Below are positions 35,201-43,310 of a stretch of 64,000 bases of DNA, one piece after another. Where the stretch lies: positions 1 to 64,000 of the forward strand of contig DATLXU010000074.1 of NCBI GenBank assembly GCA_035575515.1. The letters are read 5' to 3'. Within the stretch, counting starts at the first letter, position 1; each line of letters begins with the position of its first letter. The position numbers and the translations under genes were made by a program. The notes beneath the pieces are model-generated. The model searched no databases and was not told the origin of the DNA. It saw nothing but the letters and a program-made list of their open reading frames with translations. Source of the DNA: DATLXU01 sp035575515. Its GTDB lineage: Bacteria; Acidobacteriota; Blastocatellia; UBA7656.

Positions 35201-38200
35201 TCAGAAGGTATACTTCAGACCGAACTGCATGACGCGCGCCGAGTTCAGCGTCGCGCTGTACTTGCCGAACGTGTTGCGCGAATCGAGGTCGGCTCCGATT
35301 AGCGAGAACGGATCGAAGCTCGGAGTGTTCGTCACATTGAAGACTTCCCAGCGGAAGTTCAGCGCGTGACCTTCCTTGATGCGCCAGGACTTCGCGAGGC
35401 TCGCGTCAATGTTGAACAATCCGTCGCCGCGAATCAGGTTGCGAGTGCCGACGCCGCCCGGCAGCGTGTTCTGGAACGCTTTGAACGCTTCGTCGGGATT
35501 GCTGAAGATATTCGGCCCGCCCGTCTTATCGTTCGCGTTGACCTTGACGTTCTTGAACACGCCTGTGCCTGTGATCGGCTTGTTCTGCGTGGCGAATCCG
35601 GTGAACTCCCAGTTCGTCGGGAAGTTGAATCCGTTCCCGATTGACGTGGGAAGACCCGAAGTGAGACGGAAGATCGAAGCAAAGCTCCACCCGCCGAGCA
35701 GCCCATTAATCCAGCCATTGGAATTGCTCAGGAAGCGGCGGCCCCGCCCGACAGGGATTTCGTAGAAGCCGCCCGCGTTGAACTGGTGCGTCATGTCGAA
35801 ATCCGACACCGAGTAACGCGCTCGCGGCGACCACGAATTCAGCACAGGCGCGGCGAACAAGCCATTGCGTTCGACCGCCGAGCCAATGTCGTGGCTCTTG
35901 CTGAAGGTGTAGTTCGCGTTGAACTCAAGCCCGTTTGAGAAGCGGCGGCCCAATATCAACTGGAGCGAATGATAATTGGTGTTCCCCTGCGAGCGGAACG
36001 CGTTGAGATTCGAGAACTGATCGTCGAACAACGCATACGGCCCGAACTTTGAGCAGGGGTCGCACGCAACATCGAGGACGAACAGCGCCGTCGTATAGTC
36101 GGGACCGAAGCCCTCCGATCTCGAATAAAAGAGATATGCGACCTGCGTTGCGGTCAGCCCGCCGCCCGCGAGGTCAGGGAATATGTGCTCCCAGAACGGA
36201 ATTTTTCCGACCTTTTCGACTGGCGTTCCCGCAAAATCGAGCCTTGCGAGCGTCTGCGCCGCCGTGAAGTAATCCATTCCGGAAGCCGGGTCGACGAGGT
36301 TCAGCGGCATAGCCATGTCGTAATTGACAAGAATGTGGCGGCCCAATCTTCCAACATACGCGGCTTCGAAGGTGAAGTTGCCCGGCAGCTCGCGCTGTAT
36401 CGAGAAGTTTATGCTCTGCGAATAGGGCGTCACGAGGTTGTCATCAATCCCTGCGGTGATGGCGAACCCGTTGTCGAGGTCGGTCGGGAAGGTGCAGGGG
36501 AATTTTACTGCGCCGCCGCTGCTGCAAGGATTCGACGGCAGCAGTTGAGTCGGGATGTTGTTCAATCCCGTAAATCGCGGCGATGTGTTCGCGCGCTGAA
36601 TGCCCGCGGCATTTACGAGTTGTGTCTGAATGCCGAAAGAGAGCGCGCCTGAATCGGCATTGATTGCCAGCGCGCCTCCGATGCGGTCATAGACCATGCT
36701 GTAGCCGCCGCGAATAACCATCTTACTGCCTTGCGTGCCTTCGCCCGTTATCCATTTCAACACAGGCAGGTTGGTCGTAGGCGAATAGGCGAACGCGAAG
36801 CGCGGAGCGAAATTGTTCTTGTCCCAATCGTAGAAACCTTTGCTTCCATTCTTCGGACCTGAAAGCACGAAGGAAATATCCGGGACGGATTCTTCGTTGG
36901 GAACACCTTTCTGCATCAATCCGCCTCGTATGTCGAACCACTTGCCGAGCGGGAAATCGGGCGAGACTTGAAGCCCGCGCGTCTCCCACGGCGGCGAGTA
37001 GAGCGAGTAACGAAGCCCGTAGGTGAGCGTCAGATTCGGCTTCACGCGCCAACTGTCTTGCACGTAAGTCTCGTATTCGTTGGCTGCGTAGTGTCGCTGA
37101 ATCGGCGCGCCCTGCGGCAATTCAAAGAGCCTGTCGCCTTCACGACCAACGTTGTAACGGGCGGTGACCTGCGTGACAAGACCGAGCAATGCAGCCATCG
37201 CATGCTCGGTGCTCCTGAATGCTAGGTCCTGATCGCGCGGGCGAATCGGCGAGTTTGAAAATAACCAGGCCTTGTTGACAATCGCGCTGTGGAACGAAGG
37301 CGCGAAGTTCACGCGGTTGTTGCGAATCCAACGGAGGTTGCCGCCGAACTGCAACGAGTGGCTCCCCTTCACCCACGACACATCATCAACAGCGTTCCAG
37401 ACAGGTGTGATCCTTGAAACACTTCGCGTCGCAGGTATCAGATCGGAGAAAGTTCTGAAGCTGACCAGCGGAGCGTTCGAAAACGGAGATGCCCCCGCAG
37501 ATTCCGTCCCCTGCCGCGTGTAGCCAAAGCGCGCGACGTTGACGAGGTTCTGGCGCAGCGTTGCGTTGTAGCCCGCCGCGATGCCTTTGTTGTTCGTGAA
37601 ATTCACAAAGGTCGGGATTCCGGGAAACTGCTCGACAGAGTTGTCGCGGTCGTTCTGCAAATTGCCGCGCACGAACAGAGTGTGATTGCCGCTTTCTGTC
37701 AGGTTGTAATCCAATCGCGCGATGTATGTGTTCCACCTTAGGTGAATCGGCGAGTTGAACCTGAAACCAAAGGTGTTGAGTCCGTCGCCCACGGTGTTGT
37801 CATTGGCGAGCGGGTACTGGTTGAAGACTTTAAGCACTTCGGCGTTCGGGCCGATGTGCAGCGGATCGAGAGCCTTCACGCCGTTGAAGTCGAGCTTGGC
37901 CACAGTGTTTTTGGTGCAGGCGCTCGGTGAGCCTTCGAGGCATCTTACATAGGTAAAGATGCCTTTGCGCAGATCATCGCCCGGTACGACTCTGACGACA
38001 GACTCTTCGCGCGAATCGCGCCGCCCTTCATAGTTCATGAAGAAGAAGAACCTGTCCTTCTTGATTGGACCGCCGAGCGACGCGCCGAAAACATTACGGA
38101 TGAGCTTCGGTCGCGGAGCGCGCGGGTCGCCGACTCGCGCAACGCCGCGCTGCACTGCGAAGTCGTTTGCTGTGAATCGCCCCTGAGCGTTGTTGAACCA

Positions 38201-39028
38201 GTCGTTGGCAGACGTTATCGTGTTGCGATGAAACTCGTAGGCCGAGCCGTGCCAGTTGTTTGTGCCGGTCTTGGTCACGAGGCTGACCTGCGCGCCGGAC
38301 GAGCGGCCCTGCTCGGCGTTTGGATTCGATGTGACGACGCGGAACTCCTGAAGTGATTCAGCCGTGACTCTGAGCACGCTGTTGAACGCAAAACCGTTCT
38401 GCTGATCGTTCACGTCAACGCCGTCGAGCGTGACGTTTGATTGGTCGGATTTGGAGCCGTTGACCGAGCCGTTGCGGTAATCGGTAGTGTTGCCTTCGGC
38501 GTTCGTGTTGCCGATGAAGGTGACGCCCGGCTGGAGCGCGAGCAGGCTGACGATGTTCTGGCCTTCGAGCGGAAGACGCGAAATCTGGCTCGCCGTGATG
38601 GCGTTGCCGATTGTCGCGTCCTGGGTGTTGAGCCGGACCTCGCCGCCCGATACTGAAACGGTTTCGCTGACCGCGCCGACCTCCATCTCAATATTGAGCG
38701 TCGTGGGGGTTTTGACGATCAGCTTCACGTCTTCGCGCACGGCGGTTTTGAATCCGGTTGCCTCGACGCGCACGGTGTAAGTGCCCGGCTGAACCTGATT
38801 GAAGACATAAGCGCCGTCGTCGCCCGTCTTTGCGCTGCGGCTGACGCTCGTCGCCGTATTCGTTATCGTTACTGTTGCGCCTGATATAGTTTTCCCCTGA
38901 GGGTCGGTCACCGTTCCCGAAAGCACGGAGCTTTCCTGAGCGACGGCAACCGTGCAGCAGAGGAGAGCGATCATGGTCGCAATTACAAGTTGCGGTTGAA
39001 GCTTGCGATAGATCCTGCTTCCGAACAT
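35201..39028 (-). CDS. TonB-dependent receptor, Oar/SusC-like, with N-terminal carboxypeptidase-regulatory domain
   Basis: The 1275-aa outer-membrane protein has a signal peptide (core VIATMIALLCCTVAVAQ). A carboxypeptidase-regulatory-like beta domain follows (about 33-115: LSGTVTDPQGKTISGATVTI, GTYTVRVEATGFKTAV). Next come a plug domain (about 120-260, with ISRLPLEGQNIVSLLALQPG and NVTLDGVDVNDQ) and a beta-barrel of more than 900 residues that ends in the aromatic MQFGLKYTF. This architecture is strongly expanded in Acidobacteriota and is linked to uptake of large substrates or to surface functions; the substrate is unknown. The strong SD AAGGAGG lies five bases before the ATG. No SusD-like partner is adjacent. 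Confidence 0.93.
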   Translation of the reverse strand: MFGSRIYRKLQPQLVIATMIALLCCTVAVAQESSVLSGTVTDPQGKTISGATVTITNTATSVSRSAKTGDDGAYVFNQVQPGTYTVRVEATGFKTAVREDVKLIVKTPTTLNIEMEVGAVSETVSVSGGEVRLNTQDATIGNAITASQISRLPLEGQNIVSLLALQPGVTFIGNTNAEGNTTDYRNGSVNGSKSDQSNVTLDGVDVNDQQNGFAFNSVLRVTAESLQEFRVVTSNPNAEQGRSSGAQVSLVTKTGTNNWHGSAYEFHRNTITSANDWFNNAQGRFTANDFAVQRGVARVGDPRAPRPKLIRNVFGASLGGPIKKDRFFFFMNYEGRRDSREESVVRVVPGDDLRKGIFTYVRCLEGSPSACTKNTVAKLDFNGVKALDPLHIGPNAEVLKVFNQYPLANDNTVGDGLNTFGFRFNSPIHLRWNTYIARLDYNLTESGNHTLFVRGNLQNDRDNSVEQFPGIPTFVNFTNNKGIAAGYNATLRQNLVNVARFGYTRQGTESAGASPFSNAPLVSFRTFSDLIPATRSVSRITPVWNAVDDVSWVKGSHSLQFGGNLRWIRNNRVNFAPSFHSAIVNKAWLFSNSPIRPRDQDLAFRSTEHAMAALLGLVTQVTARYNVGREGDRLFELPQGAPIQRHYAANEYETYVQDSWRVKPNLTLTYGLRYSLYSPPWETRGLQVSPDFPLGKWFDIRGGLMQKGVPNEESVPDISFVLSGPKNGSKGFYDWDKNNFAPRFAFAYSPTTNLPVLKWITGEGTQGSKMVIRGGYSMVYDRIGGALAINADSGALSFGIQTQLVNAAGIQRANTSPRFTGLNNIPTQLLPSNPCSSGGAVKFPCTFPTDLDNGFAITAGIDDNLVTPYSQSINFSIQRELPGNFTFEAAYVGRLGRHILVNYDMAMPLNLVDPASGMDYFTAAQTLARLDFAGTPVEKVGKIPFWEHIFPDLAGGGLTATQVAYLFYSRSEGFGPDYTTALFVLDVACDPCSKFGPYALFDDQFSNLNAFRSQGNTNYHSLQLILGRRFSNGLEFNANYTFSKSHDIGSAVERNGLFAAPVLNSWSPRARYSVSDFDMTHQFNAGGFYEIPVGRGRRFLSNSNGWINGLLGGWSFASIFRLTSGLPTSIGNGFNFPTNWEFTGFATQNKPITGTGVFKNVKVNANDKTGGPNIFSNPDEAFKAFQNTLPGGVGTRNLIRGDGLFNIDASLAKSWRIKEGHALNFRWEVFNVTNTPSFDPFSLIGADLDSRNTFGKYSATLNSARVMQFGLKYTF

Positions 39029-39330
39029 TTCCGCCTCCTTTTCTTATTCGAGATAAGCGAATGCTCATCAAGTGTGACTTGCGATCTCGAGGCTGGCCTG
39101 GAAAAACAGAAAGGAACACACAACCAAGCCTTGCCATCTTTGCGGGCACGTGGTTGCTCAGCTACTGGCGAGTCTGAATGCTCGCTTCATACAGCACTTC
39201 CTAGAACCTTCGCCTTCTGATGATCAGTTGTGAACTTAGCTTCGTGGGCAGCCTTATGTTACGGCGGAAGGATGCAACAGTCAATAGCGTGACCAGCGGA
39301 TGCTTGCGCGGAGGAATGAAATTCTTTCGC
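39029..39330. other. Upstream region of the TonB receptor gene
   Basis: This part of the 437-bp gap between the receptor and ndk genes should hold the receptor promoter, reading leftwards. I could not pick a convincing pair of boxes. No ORF with a plausible start is seen. The conspicuous hairpin element follows at 39331. Confidence 0.4.
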
Positions 39331-39396
39331 CACAGAACCACACGGAAGCTTTTATGATAGAGAGTCTCATTTGCCGCTTTTCCGTGTGGTTCTGTG
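39331..39396. repeat. 17-bp perfect inverted repeat (CACAGAA/CCACACG version)
   Basis: The left arm at 39331-39347 (CACAGAACCACACGGAA) is matched exactly by the right arm at 39380-39396 (TTCCGTGTGGTTCTGTG), with a 32-base spacer. It lies 70 bases downstream of the ndk stop. It has no U-tract. By its place and arm structure it belongs with the other facing-arm repeats of this window, although only about two 7-base units fit in each arm. Confidence 0.85.
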
Positions 39397-39465
39397 ACTC
39401 ATTTGATTAAAGCGCGCGAACCAATAAGAGCGCAGGCCGCGACCTTTCGCTCTATAATCACCTGA

Positions 39466-39930
39466 TTACCCAAGCTCGTCTTCCGAGTATATTGATCGCG
39501 TAAGCGTTGACTCGTATTCAAACAGTTCTGAATCCTTGAAGAATCGCTTTACTTCTTTCTCCGCCGTTTCGAGCGAATCCGAAGCGTGAACCAGATTGGC
39601 CTGCACGCTCATGGCCCAGTCGCCGCGAATTGTGCCGGGCGCGGCCTCGCGCGCTTTCGTTATGCCGCATAGCCTGCGAACCGTCTCAACCGAATCAAGC
39701 CCTTCAAGGCAGATCGCAATCACAGGCGTTTGCGTCATGAATCGCTTGGTTCCGGGAAAGAATGGCTTGTCCGCCAGATGGGCATAATGTTCGTTCAGAA
39801 GCTCATCCGAAAGGTTCAATAATTTCATGCCGACGATTTTCAACCCCTTCTCTTCAAAGCGCGAAAGGATGCGCCCGGCCATCCCTCGTTGAATTGCGTC
39901 AGGCTTGATTAAAACTAAAGTCCGTTCCAT
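39466..39930 (-). CDS. ndk: Nucleoside diphosphate kinase
   Basis: Ndk transfers the gamma phosphate between NTPs and NDPs through a phosphohistidine. The 154-aa protein shows the N-terminal TLVLIKPDAIQRGMAGRILS, MTQTPVIAICLEG, the catalytic-region GDWAMSVQANLVHASDS (active-site His in NLVHASDS) and FFKDSELFEYES. It is slightly longer than the usual 140-150 aa at the C-terminus. Most bacterial versions have FRAD/RGDF..; here RGDWAMSV is a mild variant. It is monocistronic and divergent from the next operon. Confidence 0.96.
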   Translation of the reverse strand: MERTLVLIKPDAIQRGMAGRILSRFEEKGLKIVGMKLLNLSDELLNEHYAHLADKPFFPGTKRFMTQTPVIAICLEGLDSVETVRRLCGITKAREAAPGTIRGDWAMSVQANLVHASDSLETAEKEVKRFFKDSELFEYESTLTRSIYSEDELG

Positions 39931-40097
39931 GTCGTCTCCTTCAATTCGAGTTTAAGAACCAAAGATGATAACGGAGAGATTGCAAGGCAGACAAGCTGGC
40001 ATACCGGCGCAAACCGAAAGCCTTGCGCCCGCTGGCTGTGGCTTGCGAGAATGTTGGCTTGCAATCATCAGCTTTGTTCAGGCAGGGGAGAGAGTGT

Positions 40098-40805
40098 TTG
40101 AGCGAGAGTTGTATCCCGACAGGGATTGATGTCAATGAATTAAGCTCGTTGATTAGAGAGTTGAGCGGCGAGGCGAGCTATCTTCAGCGGATTGACCACG
40201 TATCAGCGCGCTTCGTTGGCCGCCCTTATCTTGCAAACACGCTCATCGGCGGCCCTGATACCGACGAAGTCTTTACCGCTACGCTCGAAGGATTCGATTG
40301 CGTGACCTACATCGAAACGGTTCTTGCGATCTCTCTGTCAAATTCGGTTGAAGAGTTCCGAAGAAATTTGCGTGAGATGCGCTATGAAGACGGCGAAATT
40401 GATTGGCGCAAGCGCAATCATTACATGCTCGGCTGGGCAATGAGCAACGAGCGAGGGGGCTTGATAGCCAACATCACTCGCGGCCCTGAGACTAAAGAGA
40501 AGTCTCGCGTTGCAGATGTGGTTGAAGGCTTGCGACCCGTGACTTTCAAGTTTCGTTATTTTCCGAAGTCGGTTTATCCAAAGATTCGCAGCCGCATTGA
40601 GTCGGGCGATCTCGTTCTGTTCGTCTCGACGCGCAAGCGGCTCGACGTATTTCACACAGGATTTCTTTTCGTAAAAGACGATCAGGTTGTGATGCGCCAC
40701 GCGACGCGCGCGGCGGGCTGCGTCATAGAGCAGCCGCTGACGGAATTTTTGAAGAACAATCGAATGGCAGGCTTTATCATTTTGAGACCACTATGCCCAC
40801 ACTAA
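40098..40805 (+). CDS. DUF1460 (NlpC/P60-like) amidase family protein
   Basis: The 235-aa protein carries the DUF1460 marks: VSARFVGRPYLANTLIGG near residue 35, the cysteine segment GFDCVTYIETVLAIS near 65, and LDVFHTGFLFVKDD near 185 with the conserved histidine. The family has an NlpC/P60-like cysteine amidase fold and is thought to cut peptidoglycan-derived peptides. The TTG at 40098 is chosen because AGGGGAG stands seven bases upstream; the frame is open to 40023, which has no such site. No signal peptide is visible from either start, so it is probably cytosolic. It is the first gene of a four-gene overlapping operon (40098-44653) and overlaps the next gene by 13 bases. Confidence 0.85.
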   Translation: MSESCIPTGIDVNELSSLIRELSGEASYLQRIDHVSARFVGRPYLANTLIGGPDTDEVFTATLEGFDCVTYIETVLAISLSNSVEEFRRNLREMRYEDGEIDWRKRNHYMLGWAMSNERGGLIANITRGPETKEKSRVADVVEGLRPVTFKFRYFPKSVYPKIRSRIESGDLVLFVSTRKRLDVFHTGFLFVKDDQVVMRHATRAAGCVIEQPLTEFLKNNRMAGFIILRPLCPH

Positions 40806-42277
40806 CCGCAGCTTTATTGTATGACGAAGCGCCGTCGCTGGTTGACTGGCTCGCCGCGAACCAGTCTGTGACGCGCATTTTCTTGTTTGCCGGCGCGGAG
40901 AGCGAGCCACTTCCGGCTGCAATGGAAACGAGCGATAAAATTCGTGTGATCCAAGGCGATTACTTGAGCGGCGAGGGGCTATCGCGCTTGCTTGATGAAA
41001 CCGCAACCGATTACTTGCTGTTGGTTTTGGGAACCGAGCGCGTCGAGCCGGGACCGAGATTGATTGAACGATTGATAAGCGTGGCAGAGGATTCGCGCTC
41101 AGGTTTCATCTATTCTGATTTCAGAGATGAAGTCGCCGTCGCACTGAGCGATCATCCGCTGATTGATTATCAACCGGGCAGCATCCGTGACAGTTTCGAT
41201 TTCGGCTCTCTCCTGCTTATATCAAAACGGGCGGCTGATAGAGCTATTGCCAGACGCGGCGCGACTGATCGGCGACTCCGATGGGCTGCGCTTTATGACC
41301 TGCGGCTCAAGATTTCAATTGACTCACGCGTGCTGCGCGTGCCTGAGCCGCTCTACACTCGCGTTCCTGTCGACCGCCGGGCGTCGGGCGAAAAGCAGTT
41401 CGATTACGTCGACCCGCGCAAGCGCGATTACCAGATCGAGATGGAACAGGTTGCAACGGCTCACTTAAAACGAATCAGCGCGTATCTTGAACCTGAGTTC
41501 AAGCCGTTACCTCAGTCGCACGGCAATTTTCCCGTTCGAGCGAGCGTCGTTATTCCAGTGCGTAACCGCGAGCGCACGATTAAAGATGCCGTCGCGAGCG
41601 CGCTATCGCAAAAAGCGCCGTTCAACTTCAACGTGATCGTCGTTGACAATCATTCGACCGACAGAACGACCGAGATCCTTTCAGACCTCTCAAGGCAGGA
41701 TGCTCGTCTAATTCATATGAAACCTGCTCGCACGGATCTGGGCATCGGCGGCTGTTGGAATGAAGCGGTCTATTCATGGCACTGCGGCGAGTACGCTGTG
41801 CAGCTAGATTCGGATGATTTGTACAGCGACGAGCGCGCGCTTGAGCGCATCCTTGCGAAGTTTGAAGAAGGACCTTATGCGATGGTCATTGGGTCTTACA
41901 CGATAGTCAACTTCGAGCTTCAGGAGATTCCGCCCGGCGTGATTGACCATCGCGAGTGGACTCGCGAGAACGGGCGCAACAACGCGCTGAGAATCAACGG
42001 GCTTGGCGCGCCGCGCGCTTTCTATGTTCCCGTTTTGAGAGAGGTCGGACTCCCAAACGTGAGCTATGGCGAAGACTACGCGGCGGCTCTGCGCATCAGC
42101 CGCGATTATGAGATTGGCCGCATCTTTGATTCGATATATTTTGCGCGGCGGTGGGAAGGAAATTCCGACGCGGCGCTGCCGCTTGCGACAGCCAATCGCT
42201 ATGATGCGTACAAAGATCACCTGCGAACGGTTGAGATACTTGCAAGACAGAGGATGAACCAGAGTGAGATGGAATGA
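40793..42277 (+). CDS. Family 2 glycosyltransferase with degenerate N-terminal GT2-like half
   Basis: The C-terminal half (from about residue 252) is a clear GT-A/GT2 domain: ASVVIPVRNRERTIKDAVAS, VIVVDNHSTDRTTEIL and the metal-binding VQLDSDDLYSDE, with a later ISRDYEIGRIFDSIYFARRW. The N-terminal 240 residues look like a second GT2-type fold without a DxD (SGFIYSDFRDE, GSLLLISKRAADRA), perhaps an inactive duplicate. It has no signal peptide or membrane helix, so it is cytosolic. It starts inside the DUF1460 gene and ends inside the DUF4922 gene, which implies coupled translation. The acceptor is unknown. Confidence 0.85.
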   Translation: MPTLTAALLYDEAPSLVDWLAANQSVTRIFLFAGAESEPLPAAMETSDKIRVIQGDYLSGEGLSRLLDETATDYLLLVLGTERVEPGPRLIERLISVAEDSRSGFIYSDFRDEVAVALSDHPLIDYQPGSIRDSFDFGSLLLISKRAADRAIARRGATDRRLRWAALYDLRLKISIDSRVLRVPEPLYTRVPVDRRASGEKQFDYVDPRKRDYQIEMEQVATAHLKRISAYLEPEFKPLPQSHGNFPVRASVVIPVRNRERTIKDAVASALSQKAPFNFNVIVVDNHSTDRTTEILSDLSRQDARLIHMKPARTDLGIGGCWNEAVYSWHCGEYAVQLDSDDLYSDERALERILAKFEEGPYAMVIGSYTIVNFELQEIPPGVIDHREWTRENGRNNALRINGLGAPRAFYVPVLREVGLPNVSYGEDYAAALRISRDYEIGRIFDSIYFARRWEGNSDAALPLATANRYDAYKDHLRTVEILARQRMNQSEME

Positions 42278-43310
42278 ACGAATCATCGGCGACGAACAAT
42301 TGAGCCGCTATAGGACGAACCAAACGGGGAGCGGACTCGTTTCCCGCGTGAATGCGCTTCTTGCCGAGCAGCGCGAGACGTGGCCGCTGCTAAGAGAAAA
42401 TTATGAATCATTCTCGCGCATTGAAACGAAACGGGTAAGGGTGTGTGAGACGGAAGTTGTGGTTCAGCACAACCCGAATCGTATTCGTAGCACCGCCGCT
42501 GCGGTTGATAAAGAGTCAATCAACGGTCGGCGCTGTTTTCTTTGCCCCGAAAATATCCCACCCGAAGAAAAGGGCATCGAGTACGGCGACGATTTAATAA
42601 TTCTCTGCAACCCCTATCCGGTCTTGAACAAGCACCTTTCGATTGTTCATCGCAAACACATCGGGCAGAGAATTTCCGGCAACGTCGAGCGGCTATTAAT
42701 GCTCGCGCGAGATCTGTCGCCCGAATTTTTCGCGCTCTACAACGGGCCTGAATGCGGCGCGTCGGCTCCCGATCATTTGCACTTTCAAGCGTGCTCGCGT
42801 GAGTTGTTGCCAATCGAAGAAGAATTGCGAGCTGACGATCCTGTTATGATCGAGGACTGCACCTCGTGCGCCGACACTGCGCGCGAGATATTCGAGATCT
42901 TCACGCTTTCAGGTTGCGGGCGAAGCGTGATAGTGATTCGCGGAGGCAATGGCGAAGAGCTTGCGGCTTGGATTTATCGCGCGCTTGACGAGCTTGCCCG
43001 CGCGAGCGGCAAAGCCGAAGCGATGATCAATATCATCTGCACTCACGCTAATGGTGTGTGGAACGTTTACCTTTTTCCTCGCAGTAAACACAGGCCGTTG
43101 TGTTTTTATGCCGAGGGCAACAAACAGTTGATCGTAAGCCCCGGCGCGATTGATATGGCTGGCGTGATAATCACTCCTCAGCGCGAGCACTTCTTGAAGA
43201 TTGATAGCGCAGACATCGAAAGAATATTTGCGGAGGTTAGCCTCAGCGAAGATTCAGTAAACGAAATCGTTGAGCGGGTTTGCGAGCAGGCAGGGGAGGG
43301 AGTTTTGTGA
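42264..43310 (+). CDS. DUF4922 protein, GalT/HIT-like nucleotidyltransferase or phosphorylase
   Basis: The 348-aa protein resembles DUF4922 and the GalT/GDP-hexose phosphorylase branch of the HIT superfamily. It has a paired-cysteine motif RRCFLCPENIPPEEKGIEY near residue 90 (possible metal site), CNPYPVLNKHLSIVHRKHI near 115 and the active-site histidine triad APDHLHFQA near 170, in which the second His would form the nucleotidyl intermediate. A C-terminal half (about 215-345) repeats the fold weakly (GVWNVYLFPRSKHRP). Such enzymes interconvert NDP-sugars and sugar-1-phosphates. Coding overlaps link it to the glycosyltransferase before it and the SpoIID gene after it. Confidence 0.82.
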   Translation: MRWNERIIGDEQLSRYRTNQTGSGLVSRVNALLAEQRETWPLLRENYESFSRIETKRVRVCETEVVVQHNPNRIRSTAAAVDKESINGRRCFLCPENIPPEEKGIEYGDDLIILCNPYPVLNKHLSIVHRKHIGQRISGNVERLLMLARDLSPEFFALYNGPECGASAPDHLHFQACSRELLPIEEELRADDPVMIEDCTSCADTAREIFEIFTLSGCGRSVIVIRGGNGEELAAWIYRALDELARASGKAEAMINIICTHANGVWNVYLFPRSKHRPLCFYAEGNKQLIVSPGAIDMAGVIITPQREHFLKIDSADIERIFAEVSLSEDSVNEIVERVCEQAGEGVL

